This document shows positions 52,652 to 59,355 of a stretch of 64,000 bases of DNA, piece after piece. This DNA comes from Flavobacterium sp. (GTDB lineage Bacteria > Bacteroidota > Bacteroidia > Flavobacteriales > Flavobacteriaceae): contig JAHEZJ010000004.1 of NCBI GenBank assembly GCA_023251135.1, positions 1 through 64,000 on the forward strand, read 5' to 3'. Every line of letters starts with the position of its first letter. The stretch's first letter is position 1. A program made the translations under genes and the position numbers. The notes beneath the pieces were generated by a model that had not been told where the DNA came from, did not search any database, and worked only from the letters and a program-made list of their open reading frames with translations.

Positions 52652-53960
52652 TAAACCGTGGTTCTGGATTCCGTTTCTCAATTTCGCATCTGGATTGCCT
52701 TATGCCATAATTATCTCCGTTTCTGTAATTATGTACAAAAATCTGGGAATATCGAATGAAGACATTGGTGTTTACACCAGTTTATTATACTTACCCTGGG
52801 TGATCAAACCGCTCTGGAGTCCGCTAATCGAATTGACCGGCACCAAAAGAAAGTGGTTTTTATCGATGCAGTTGCTTATTTCCATTGCTTTTTTAGTAGT
52901 CGGATTTACGATTCCGGCGACTGGATTTTTCATGATGACCTTAGCGATCTTCTGGGTGGCCGCTTTTGCTTCGGCTTCTAATGATATTGCCAGTGATGGC
53001 TTTTATTTACTGGTTTTACCAAAAGAGCAACAATCTTTTTTCTTAGGAATCAGAAGTACATTTTACAGACTTTCGATGCTTGCCGGAAATGGATTAATTG
53101 TTTTGCTTGCCGGTTATTTAGAACATAAATATGGCGACAATACAAAAGCCTGGTCCTATACCATGATTATTGTTGGTTTGTTAATGACCTTTATCACGCT
53201 TTACAATTTCATCTTTACTCCAAAAGACGAAATAAATGCATCAGAAAGTACTGATAAAGCACATCATCAAAATTTTGCGACTGTATTTACCAGTTTCTTT
53301 CAAAAAAAACAAATTGGAATAATTCTCGCTTTCATCCTTGTTTTCAGACTTGGTGAATCACAATTACTCAAAATGTTAAGTCCTTTTTTATTGGATGGAA
53401 AAGAGCTGGGCGGAATGGGACTCGATACCGAAGCAGTTGGAATAATTTACGGAACTTTAGGGATTTTTGCTTTGACTGTTGGTGGAATCCTGGGTGGAAT
53501 TGCACTCTCTAAACACGGTCTTACCAAATGGATGTTTCCTATGTTTCTTACGATGCATCTGCCTATTCTTGGTTTTATCGGATTGGCTCATTTTCAACCG
53601 CAAGATATTTTCCATCTGCATTTAAATTTTTATTTTTTCGAAATTAACTCTCCTCTAAATCTCTATACCTGCATCACTGTCATTCTGGAACAATTTGGAT
53701 ACGGTTTTGGTTTCACAGGCTTTATGATGTATTTGATACATGTTGCAGAAGGAGAATCGAAAACGGCACATTATGCCCTTGCAACTGGTTTTATGGCATT
53801 AGGAATGATGCTTCCGGGGATGCTAAGTGGTTTTATACAAAAATATTTAGGTTATGAAAACTTCTTTATTTGGGTAGTAATTGCCACAATTCCAGGTCTT
53901 ATTTTATCACGTTTTTTAATTTTCCCGAAAGATTTTGGGAAAAAAGCTGAAGAAGTTTAA
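52638..53960 (+). CDS. AmpG-like MFS importer
   Basis: The 440-residue, 12-helix MFS protein begins WFWIPFLNFASGLPYAIIIS, with LLYLPWVIKPLWSPLIEL and a loop KRKWFLSMQLL, the pattern of AmpG-type permeases (E. coli AmpG brings GlcNAc-anhydroMurNAc, with or without peptide, into the cytoplasm). Within a cluster with NagZ and AnmK this function is likely. Start overlaps the DigH-like gene by 14 bp; the TPR gene follows after 23 bp. Confidence 0.82.
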   Translation: MKTDNKPWFWIPFLNFASGLPYAIIISVSVIMYKNLGISNEDIGVYTSLLYLPWVIKPLWSPLIELTGTKRKWFLSMQLLISIAFLVVGFTIPATGFFMMTLAIFWVAAFASASNDIASDGFYLLVLPKEQQSFFLGIRSTFYRLSMLAGNGLIVLLAGYLEHKYGDNTKAWSYTMIIVGLLMTFITLYNFIFTPKDEINASESTDKAHHQNFATVFTSFFQKKQIGIILAFILVFRLGESQLLKMLSPFLLDGKELGGMGLDTEAVGIIYGTLGIFALTVGGILGGIALSKHGLTKWMFPMFLTMHLPILGFIGLAHFQPQDIFHLHLNFYFFEINSPLNLYTCITVILEQFGYGFGFTGFMMYLIHVAEGESKTAHYALATGFMALGMMLPGMLSGFIQKYLGYENFFIWVVIATIPGLILSRFLIFPKDFGKKAEEV

Positions 53961-53983
53961 ACCCCAAATCAAACATCTTACAT

Positions 53984-54325
53984 ATGGAAATCAATGAGAA
54001 TCTGCAGGCCGAACGCAACCTGAAAGGAGCTGAGTTCGAGAAAGCAGGAAATTTAGAAAAAGCAATTGAGTTGTATGAGGAAAATGTCAAGGAAAGCTTT
54101 AAAGGAAATCATCCTTATGATCGATTAGCAACGATCTACAAAAACGAAAATAATATCGATAATGAAATTAGAGTTTTGGAAAAAGCCATTATCGTATACG
54201 AAGAAATTACAATCGAAGACAGAATTGAAGGTTTGCCAAAACTCTTCCGTTTTAAAAACCGATTAGAAAAAGCATTACACACCAAAACACAACTTGCCAA
54301 ACAAAAGAAAAGCAAACTGAAATAA
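53984..54325 (+). CDS. small TPR protein
   Basis: The 113-residue, highly charged cytoplasmic protein shows two to three tetratricopeptide units (GAEFEKAGNLEKAIELYEEN, HPYDRLATIYKNENNIDNEI, RVLEKAIIVYEEIT) and a Lys-rich tail. It has no signal peptide. It lies between the AmpG-like and GNAT genes (23 and 24 bp), so it is part of the operon. It may be a protein-protein adaptor; role unknown. Confidence 0.72.
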   Translation: MEINENLQAERNLKGAEFEKAGNLEKAIELYEENVKESFKGNHPYDRLATIYKNENNIDNEIRVLEKAIIVYEEITIEDRIEGLPKLFRFKNRLEKALHTKTQLAKQKKSKLK

Positions 54326-54349
54326 ACCTAACTTTTAATACAATTTGCC

Positions 54350-54799
54350 ATGATTGCTTTAAAAAGAACCAACTCTGACGATACTGATTTCCGAAACCTG
54401 GTAGTTTTACTGGATCAGGACTTAAAAATCAGGGATGGAGATGACCATGCCTTTTACAATCAGTTCAACAAGACCGATCAAATAAAACATGTTGTCGTTT
54501 TTTACGAAAATGATGTTGCTGTAGGTTGTGGCGCTTTCAGAGAAAAAGAAAAAGATACGGTAGAAATCAAACGCATGTTTGTACATCCGGATTTCCGTAA
54601 AAAAGGGATTGCTTCTCAGGTACTGGCAGAACTGGAACAATGGGCTAAGGAAGTTGAATACCCTTATACGATTTTAGAAACTGGTAAAAATCAGCCCGAA
54701 GCCATCAATTTGTACCAAAAATTAGGTTACACTATTATCCCAAATTATCCTCCTTACGAAAAAATGGAGAATAGCGTTTGCATGAAAAAGACTTTATAA
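54350..54799 (+). CDS. GNAT family N-acetyltransferase
   Basis: The 149-residue protein is a single GNAT domain: VAVGCGAFREKEKDTVEIKR, acetyl-CoA loop MFVHPDFRKKGIASQVLAEL, and the closing ETGKNQPEAINLYQKLGYTI with the usual Tyr. It acetylates an amine with acetyl-CoA in the cytoplasm. Within this operon an amino-sugar or peptide amine is a natural guess, but general GNATs of this sort often have no link to their neighbours. It ends 2 bp before the nagZ-type gene. Confidence 0.78.
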   Translation: MIALKRTNSDDTDFRNLVVLLDQDLKIRDGDDHAFYNQFNKTDQIKHVVVFYENDVAVGCGAFREKEKDTVEIKRMFVHPDFRKKGIASQVLAELEQWAKEVEYPYTILETGKNQPEAINLYQKLGYTIIPNYPPYEKMENSVCMKKTL

Positions 54800-54801
54800 T
54801 A

Positions 54802-56415
54802 ATGAAAATGACAGCTCAAGCATTAAGACAAAAAGTGGGACAATTTTTTTTTCCTGCAGTTTTTATAAACGATACTGAAGAAAACATTCAGGAAACTGAA
54901 CGTTTAATAAAAGAACACAACATTGGCGGACTTACCTTTTTTCACAGCCGTGCCAGTGCCGCGACGAACTACGAAAGCAAGAAAAAAGTCGAATTCAATG
55001 ACGATAGTTATCAAAAAATAAAAGACCTGATCGTTCGCTACCAAAAAGCGGCTTCCACCCCGCTTTTAATCAGTATTGATGCTGAATGGGGCCTGGCGAT
55101 GCGCATCGAAAAAACACCACAATACCCCTACGCGATCACTTTGGGAGCCTTACCGGAAAGCCAATCATATTTGGTTTATGAAGTTGGAAAACAGATTGGT
55201 TTAGATTTAAAAGCGGCTGGGATTCATTACAACTTGTCGCCACTGGCAGACATCAACAACAACCCGAATAATCCGGTAATTGGCTATCGTTCTTTTGGTG
55301 AAAACAAAGAAAAAGTAGCCGATTTTGCTGTCGAATATTTGAAAGGTATGTCCGAAGTTGGAATTTTAGGCTGCCTGAAACACTTTCCGGGGCACGGAAA
55401 TACCAATGTCGATTCGCATTTGGGATTACCGGTTTTAAACGAAACTTTGGAAGAATTACTCGAAAATGAGTTGTACCCATTTATTAAAGGAATTGAAAAC
55501 AATGTCGATTCGATTATGATTGGACATTTGGCCGTTCCAAGTTTAAATGACGGAAAAAATACATCGGCAACCTTATCAAAACCTATTATCGAAACCCTTT
55601 TACGAGAAAAATTGGGTTATGATGGTTTGGTAATTTCTGATGCTCTGAACATGCACAGCGTTTCTAAATTGTACGAAACTAAAGGAGAACTCGAATGGGA
55701 AGCCTTCAACGCCGGCAACGACGTTTTATGTTTCGCCGAAAATGTTCCCGAAGGAATTGAAGCCATTCTTAAAAATGCATCTCCGGAACGCATTGAAGAA
55801 AGTTTTAACCGAATCCTAAAAGCCAAACAAAAAGTTGGGATCTTAGCTGAAACTCCATTTACCTCAGGAGAACTGAATTTTGAAAAAGCCTCAGCTTTAA
55901 ATCTTGAAATTGCTCAAAATTCCATCACCAAAATCATCAGTAATTTCACTACTGAACAAGTTTTTGAAGCACAAAGAAACAAGCAGCTGGCCAAATTGAG
56001 TTTGTACAAAAACAGCAATAATCCGTTCTTTCAAACCTTAAATTCAAAGTTAACTTCAGCAGAATTTGCTTTTGAAAACCTGGAAGATTCAAACCTTCAG
56101 CAAATTCAAAAAAGTCTGAAGCCGTTTGAAACGATCATCATTTCCTTATTTGTTCCGAAAGCAAAACCGATGAACAATTTCGAAATCAATGCCGAAGTTT
56201 TGACATTGCTGTCTGATTTGCTTCAAACCAAAAAATGTATTCTTTATGTTTTTGGAAATCCTTATGTTTTACCGATAATCCCGAACCTTTCAAAGGCTTC
56301 AGGGCTTGTTCAGGTGTATCAGGATTTTGAAGAGTTTCAAAAAAATGCCGGAAATCAATTTCTTGAAAATAGTACCTGTAAAGGAAGTCTTCCTGTAAAT
56401 ATTGACATTCAATAA
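54802..56415 (+). CDS. nagZ: cytoplasmic GH3 beta-N-acetylglucosaminidase, NagZ type
   Basis: The ATG at 54802 is chosen; an in-frame TTG at 54778 lies inside the GNAT gene. The 537-residue protein lacks a signal peptide. Its GH3 domain has the NagZ signature KHFPGHGNTNVDSHLGLP (Lys193-His194, Asp204-His206 dyad) and nucleophile Asp280 in LVISDALNMHSV. It removes GlcNAc from GlcNAc-anhydroMurNAc or GlcNAc-MurNAc. It carries an extra C-terminal region of about 190 residues, longer than E. coli NagZ (341), as in many Bacteroidota members. Last gene of the operon. Confidence 0.88.
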   Translation: MKMTAQALRQKVGQFFFPAVFINDTEENIQETERLIKEHNIGGLTFFHSRASAATNYESKKKVEFNDDSYQKIKDLIVRYQKAASTPLLISIDAEWGLAMRIEKTPQYPYAITLGALPESQSYLVYEVGKQIGLDLKAAGIHYNLSPLADINNNPNNPVIGYRSFGENKEKVADFAVEYLKGMSEVGILGCLKHFPGHGNTNVDSHLGLPVLNETLEELLENELYPFIKGIENNVDSIMIGHLAVPSLNDGKNTSATLSKPIIETLLREKLGYDGLVISDALNMHSVSKLYETKGELEWEAFNAGNDVLCFAENVPEGIEAILKNASPERIEESFNRILKAKQKVGILAETPFTSGELNFEKASALNLEIAQNSITKIISNFTTEQVFEAQRNKQLAKLSLYKNSNNPFFQTLNSKLTSAEFAFENLEDSNLQQIQKSLKPFETIIISLFVPKAKPMNNFEINAEVLTLLSDLLQTKKCILYVFGNPYVLPIIPNLSKASGLVQVYQDFEEFQKNAGNQFLENSTCKGSLPVNIDIQ

Positions 56416-56484
56416 CTTACAACACACAAACTATTACTTATAATCAAAAACTATCAGTTAATAAATATTAATAATCACATCTTA

Positions 56485-56516
56485 TTGTAAGATTCTATAC
56501 TTATACCCTACTTTTG
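56485..56516 (+). promoter_or_regulatory. promoter of the peroxiredoxin gene: TTG, 21 bp, TACTTTTG
   Basis: TTG at 56485-56487 and TACTTTTG at 56509-56516 fit the Bacteroidota consensus with a 21-bp spacer, 37 bp before the ATG. Confidence 0.65.
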
Positions 56517-56552
56517 CAGCAGAAATAAATTTTTAACTTTAAAACGAAAAAT

Positions 56553-57191
56553 ATGTCTTTAGTAGGAAAAAAATTCCCAAGTATTGCAGTTGATGCTATC
56601 TCTGAAATGGGTGATAATTTAAAAATCAACATTTTTGAAGAAGCAGTAAACAACAACAAAAAAGTATTATTGTTTTGGTACCCAAAAGATTTCACTTTTG
56701 TTTGCCCAACTGAATTACACGCCTTCCAAGCTGCTTTACCAGAATTTGAAAAAAGAAATACTATCGTAATCGGAGCTTCATGTGACACCAACGAAGTACA
56801 CTTTGCCTGGTTGAACACACCAAAAAACAATGGTGGAATCGAAGGTGTAACTTACCCAATCTTAGCAGATACTAACCGTAACTTGGCTAACATTTTAGGG
56901 ATCCTTGATATCGAAGCTACAAGCTACAGCGAAGAGACTGATTCAGTTATCATCGAAGGTTCAAATGTAACATACAGAGCTACTTATTTAATTGACGAAA
57001 CTGGAAAAATTTTCCACGAAAGTGTTAACGATATGCCATTAGGACGTAACGTAAACGAATACTTAAGAATGGTTGATGCTTACACACACATTCAAACTAA
57101 AGGTGAAGTTTGTCCTGCAAACTGGGAAGCCGGAAAAGAAGCAATGAGCGCAGACAGACTTAGTACTGCTGAGTATTTGAGCGCAAACTAA
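56553..57191 (+). CDS. 2-Cys peroxiredoxin (AhpC/Prx1 type)
   Basis: The 212-residue peroxidase has the active-site segment DFTFVCPTELHAFQAALPEF with peroxidatic Cys51, and resolving Cys187 in GEVCPANWEAGKEAM. It reduces H2O2 and organic peroxides in the cytoplasm, recycled by thioredoxin or AhpF-type reductases. No ahpF is next to it, but a thioredoxin gene follows within 175 bp. Its codon use is that of a highly expressed gene, in line with a strong promoter. Confidence 0.92.
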   Translation: MSLVGKKFPSIAVDAISEMGDNLKINIFEEAVNNNKKVLLFWYPKDFTFVCPTELHAFQAALPEFEKRNTIVIGASCDTNEVHFAWLNTPKNNGGIEGVTYPILADTNRNLANILGILDIEATSYSEETDSVIIEGSNVTYRATYLIDETGKIFHESVNDMPLGRNVNEYLRMVDAYTHIQTKGEVCPANWEAGKEAMSADRLSTAEYLSAN

Positions 57192-57200
57192 TTCCTTTTA

Positions 57201-57356
57201 AAGGTTCTAAGATACTAAGATGCTAAGGTTCTAAGATTTTATCTTAAATCCTTAGTAACTTAAAATCTTAATGCCTAAAAACATCCCAAAAAAGACTGAC
57301 AAAAAAGTAGCAAAAACTTAGCTCCTTAGAACCTCAGTACCTCAGAATCTTAAAAA
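57201..57356. repeat. CTAAGATnCTAAG repeat pair, inverted
   Basis: GGTTCTAAGATACTAAGATG (57203 onward) and the opposite orientation CTTAGAACCTCAGTACCTCA (57325 onward) flank a short A/T-rich stretch. The same TTCTAAG family occurs at 37692, 38786 and 57700. Confidence 0.6.
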
Positions 57357-57364
57357 ATAAAAAA

Positions 57365-57673
57365 ATGTTAATCGACTTAAACGAAGATACGTTAGCAGAT
57401 TTAGTTGCTAAAAACGAAAAAGTAGTAGTACAATATTCAGCTTCATGGTGTGGAAATTGCCGTATTATGAAACCAAAATTCAAAAAATTAGCAACAGAAA
57501 ACGAAGCTATCACTTTTGTTTTGGTTGATGCTGAAAATTCACCGGAATCAAGAAAGTTAGCCAATGTAAGCAATCTGCCTACTTTCGCCACTTTTGTAAA
57601 CGGGCAATTGGTTGGAGAAACTCAAACCAATAAACAAGAAGTTTTAATCGACTTGGTAAACGCGATCGCGTAA
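57365..57673 (+). CDS. thioredoxin-family protein with CGNC active site
   Basis: The 102-residue single-domain thioredoxin has VVVQYSASWCGNCRIMKPKF with Cys29 and Cys32, the cis-Pro segment NLPTFATFVNGQLVGE and no signal peptide, so it works in the cytoplasm. CGNC instead of CGPC usually shifts the redox potential, which suits a dedicated partner. Its place between a peroxiredoxin and Tpx suggests it reduces one or both (inference). Confidence 0.85.
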   Translation: MLIDLNEDTLADLVAKNEKVVVQYSASWCGNCRIMKPKFKKLATENEAITFVLVDAENSPESRKLANVSNLPTFATFVNGQLVGETQTNKQEVLIDLVNAIA

Positions 57674-57689
57674 TGAGATTGGTTAGACT

Positions 57690-57779
57690 TACTTAGATTT
57701 TTAGACTCCTTAGAGGCTGTCTAAATTTTCAAGAAAGTCTAAGAAGTCTAAGAATGTCTAAAATCTAAGAAATCTAATT
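57690..57779. repeat. TCTAAGAAGTCTAAG short tandem repeats
   Basis: Between the thioredoxin and DUF6952 genes there are repeated TCTAAGAAGTCTAAGAATGT-type units; related in motif to the repeats at 57201 and 37692. Confidence 0.55.
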
Positions 57780-58037
57780 ATGAAATTACCCGTAATAAAG
57801 CAATTGACCCAATTCATCGAAGAAAACGATCAGGATTATATCATTGAAACCATCGAAGTTTTAGAAGCTATGACTGAAATTCCATCTTTAAAGGATGAAG
57901 AATTAGATGTAATTGGCGAATTAATTTCAAATATGTATGGTGCGCTTGAAGTACACAAAATGGTAGTTCAGGGTACTGATAAAAAAGAAGCTCTAAATGC
58001 GTTTATGAAACGTGTTTTAGGTTCCATCGATAAATAA
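57780..58037 (+). CDS. DUF6952 family small protein
   Basis: The 85-residue acidic helical protein (MKLPVIKQLTQFIEENDQDY, LISNMYGALEVHKMVVQG) matches a family found beside thioredoxin in Flavobacteriia and named DUF6952 as far as I recall. It has no Cys, signal peptide or membrane helix. Its constant place after the thioredoxin gene suggests a common task. Start is the only one in the frame. A strong terminator follows. Confidence 0.75.
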   Translation: MKLPVIKQLTQFIEENDQDYIIETIEVLEAMTEIPSLKDEELDVIGELISNMYGALEVHKMVVQGTDKKEALNAFMKRVLGSIDK

Positions 58038-58070
58038 TCGAGCATTACAAATAAAAAAAACATGACAAGG

Positions 58071-58106
58071 AAAAAAGCGTTTCAATTTTGAGACGCTTTT
58101 TTTTTT
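58071..58106 (+). terminator. intrinsic terminator after DUF6952
   Basis: AAAAAAGCGTTTCA pairs with TGAGACGCTTTTTT (one G-T pair), loop ATTT, then a long T-run. Confidence 0.85.
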
Positions 58107-58172
58107 AGTTTTCAGTCTCAGTTTTCAGTCTCAGTCTCAGTGGCAGTTTTCTGTCTCAGTTTTCAGTCTCGG
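58107..58172. repeat. short tandem repeat TCAGTCTCAGTTTT
   Basis: About five imperfect copies of a 10-to-14-base unit (TTTTCAGTCTCAG). The unit is too short and irregular for CRISPR. The remaining part of the gap to 58455 holds a GTCTTCCTAAGCGAAATCGA repeat tail and the tpx promoter. Confidence 0.65.
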
Positions 58173-58422
58173 TTTAAACCAATGGTGTCTTCCTAAGCGA
58201 AATCGAAGGACTTTCACGCTGCAAAAGATCTTCTTCCCTGCTCAGACCAACAAACAAAAAACGCAAGTTTAGGAACAAACTCCCTCCTCCCGTTTTGTTA
58301 AAATTTAAAACTTTAACAAAGCCCTCTCCATTCAAATTCGTTAATTCATACCAGCCCAAAAACTATCCTTAATCTCTCCTTAAACCCATTAACAAATACT
58401 TTTAGATTCAAATATTAATCCT

Positions 58423-58430
58423 TACTTTTG
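58423..58430 (+). promoter_or_regulatory. -7 promoter element TACTTTTG of tpx
   Basis: Exact TAnnTTTG match, 26 bp before the ATG and identical to the box before the peroxiredoxin gene. Confidence 0.55.
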
Positions 58431-58455
58431 AACCTCATTAATTTAAATAAAAATC

Positions 58456-58953
58456 ATGGCTTCAATAACATTGGGAGGAAATCCTATTCATACTTCAGGC
58501 GAGTTACCAGCAGTTGGATCACAACTGGCTGATTTCAAATTAGTACAAAACGATTTATCAGTTGCTTCTTTAGGGAATTTCAGCGGAAAAAAGTTAGTTT
58601 TAAACATTTTCCCAAGTATCGATACCGGAACTTGTGCTACATCTGTTAGAAAATTCAACGAAAGCGCTAGTAATCTAGAGAACACAACCGTATTGTGTAT
58701 TTCAAGAGATTTACCATTTGCTCAAAAACGTTTTTGTGGTGCTGAAGGCTTAGAAAATGTAGTTAATTTATCGGATTTCCAAGCAGGAGATTTCGGAAAA
58801 ACTAATGGTTTAGAAATTGTTGACGGACCTTTAGCCGGATTACATTCCAGAGCAATCATTGTAGTTGATGCTGATGGAAAAGTAGTTCACACAGAACAAG
58901 TAGCTGAAATTGCAAACGAACCAAATTACGAAGCAGCTTTAGCAGCACTATAA
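58456..58953 (+). CDS. tpx: thiol peroxidase Tpx
   Basis: The 165-residue atypical 2-Cys peroxiredoxin shows SIDTGTCATSVRKFNESAS with peroxidatic Cys60 and resolving Cys94 in RDLPFAQKRFCGAEG, the pair used by Tpx. It reduces peroxides with thioredoxin. It is separated from the peroxiredoxin-thioredoxin group by a terminator and has its own promoter, so it can be controlled separately. dgkA starts 9 bp downstream. Confidence 0.93.
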   Translation: MASITLGGNPIHTSGELPAVGSQLADFKLVQNDLSVASLGNFSGKKLVLNIFPSIDTGTCATSVRKFNESASNLENTTVLCISRDLPFAQKRFCGAEGLENVVNLSDFQAGDFGKTNGLEIVDGPLAGLHSRAIIVVDADGKVVHTEQVAEIANEPNYEAALAAL

Positions 58954-58962
58954 GACCTTTAA

Positions 58963-59337
58963 ATGGAATTTCAAAAAGACAATACCTTTGTTACTGGCCG
59001 ATTAAAAAGTATGACCTATGCTTTTAATGGAGCCGTAAAATTGATCAAAACAGAACACAGCATTATGGTTCAATTCTCATTGGGAATTATCATGACCATT
59101 GCCGGGTTTTATTTTCATATTTCACAGACCGAATGGCTGTGCCAAACATTAGCCATAGGTCTAGTTTTAAGTGTCGAGGGGCTGAATACGGCAGTCGAAA
59201 AAATCGCCGATTTTATTCACCCTGATTACAGCAAACGAATCGGTTTTATTAAAGATATTGCCGCCGGAGCGGTATTTTTTGCTGCAATGACCGCAATAGC
59301 AATAGGCTTGATCATTTATCTCCCAAAATTTATATAG
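58963..59337 (+). CDS. dgkA: diacylglycerol/undecaprenol kinase DgkA
   Basis: The 124-residue membrane protein has three helices and the family motif EGLNTAVEKIADFIHPDYSK followed by IKDIAAGAVFFAAM. It phosphorylates diacylglycerol or undecaprenol in the inner membrane. In Flavobacteria the kinase of this kind, here just before ftsK (18 bp), may serve the undecaprenol cycle. Nine bp after tpx, so it probably shares its transcript. Confidence 0.9.
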   Translation: MEFQKDNTFVTGRLKSMTYAFNGAVKLIKTEHSIMVQFSLGIIMTIAGFYFHISQTEWLCQTLAIGLVLSVEGLNTAVEKIADFIHPDYSKRIGFIKDIAAGAVFFAAMTAIAIGLIIYLPKFI

Positions 59338-59355
59338 GCAACAGTAAACGCAAGA

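Noticed and set aside
58107..58172. Possible CRISPR array
   Set aside because: The units are 10 to 14 bases with no unique spacers, and there is no cas gene in the window.
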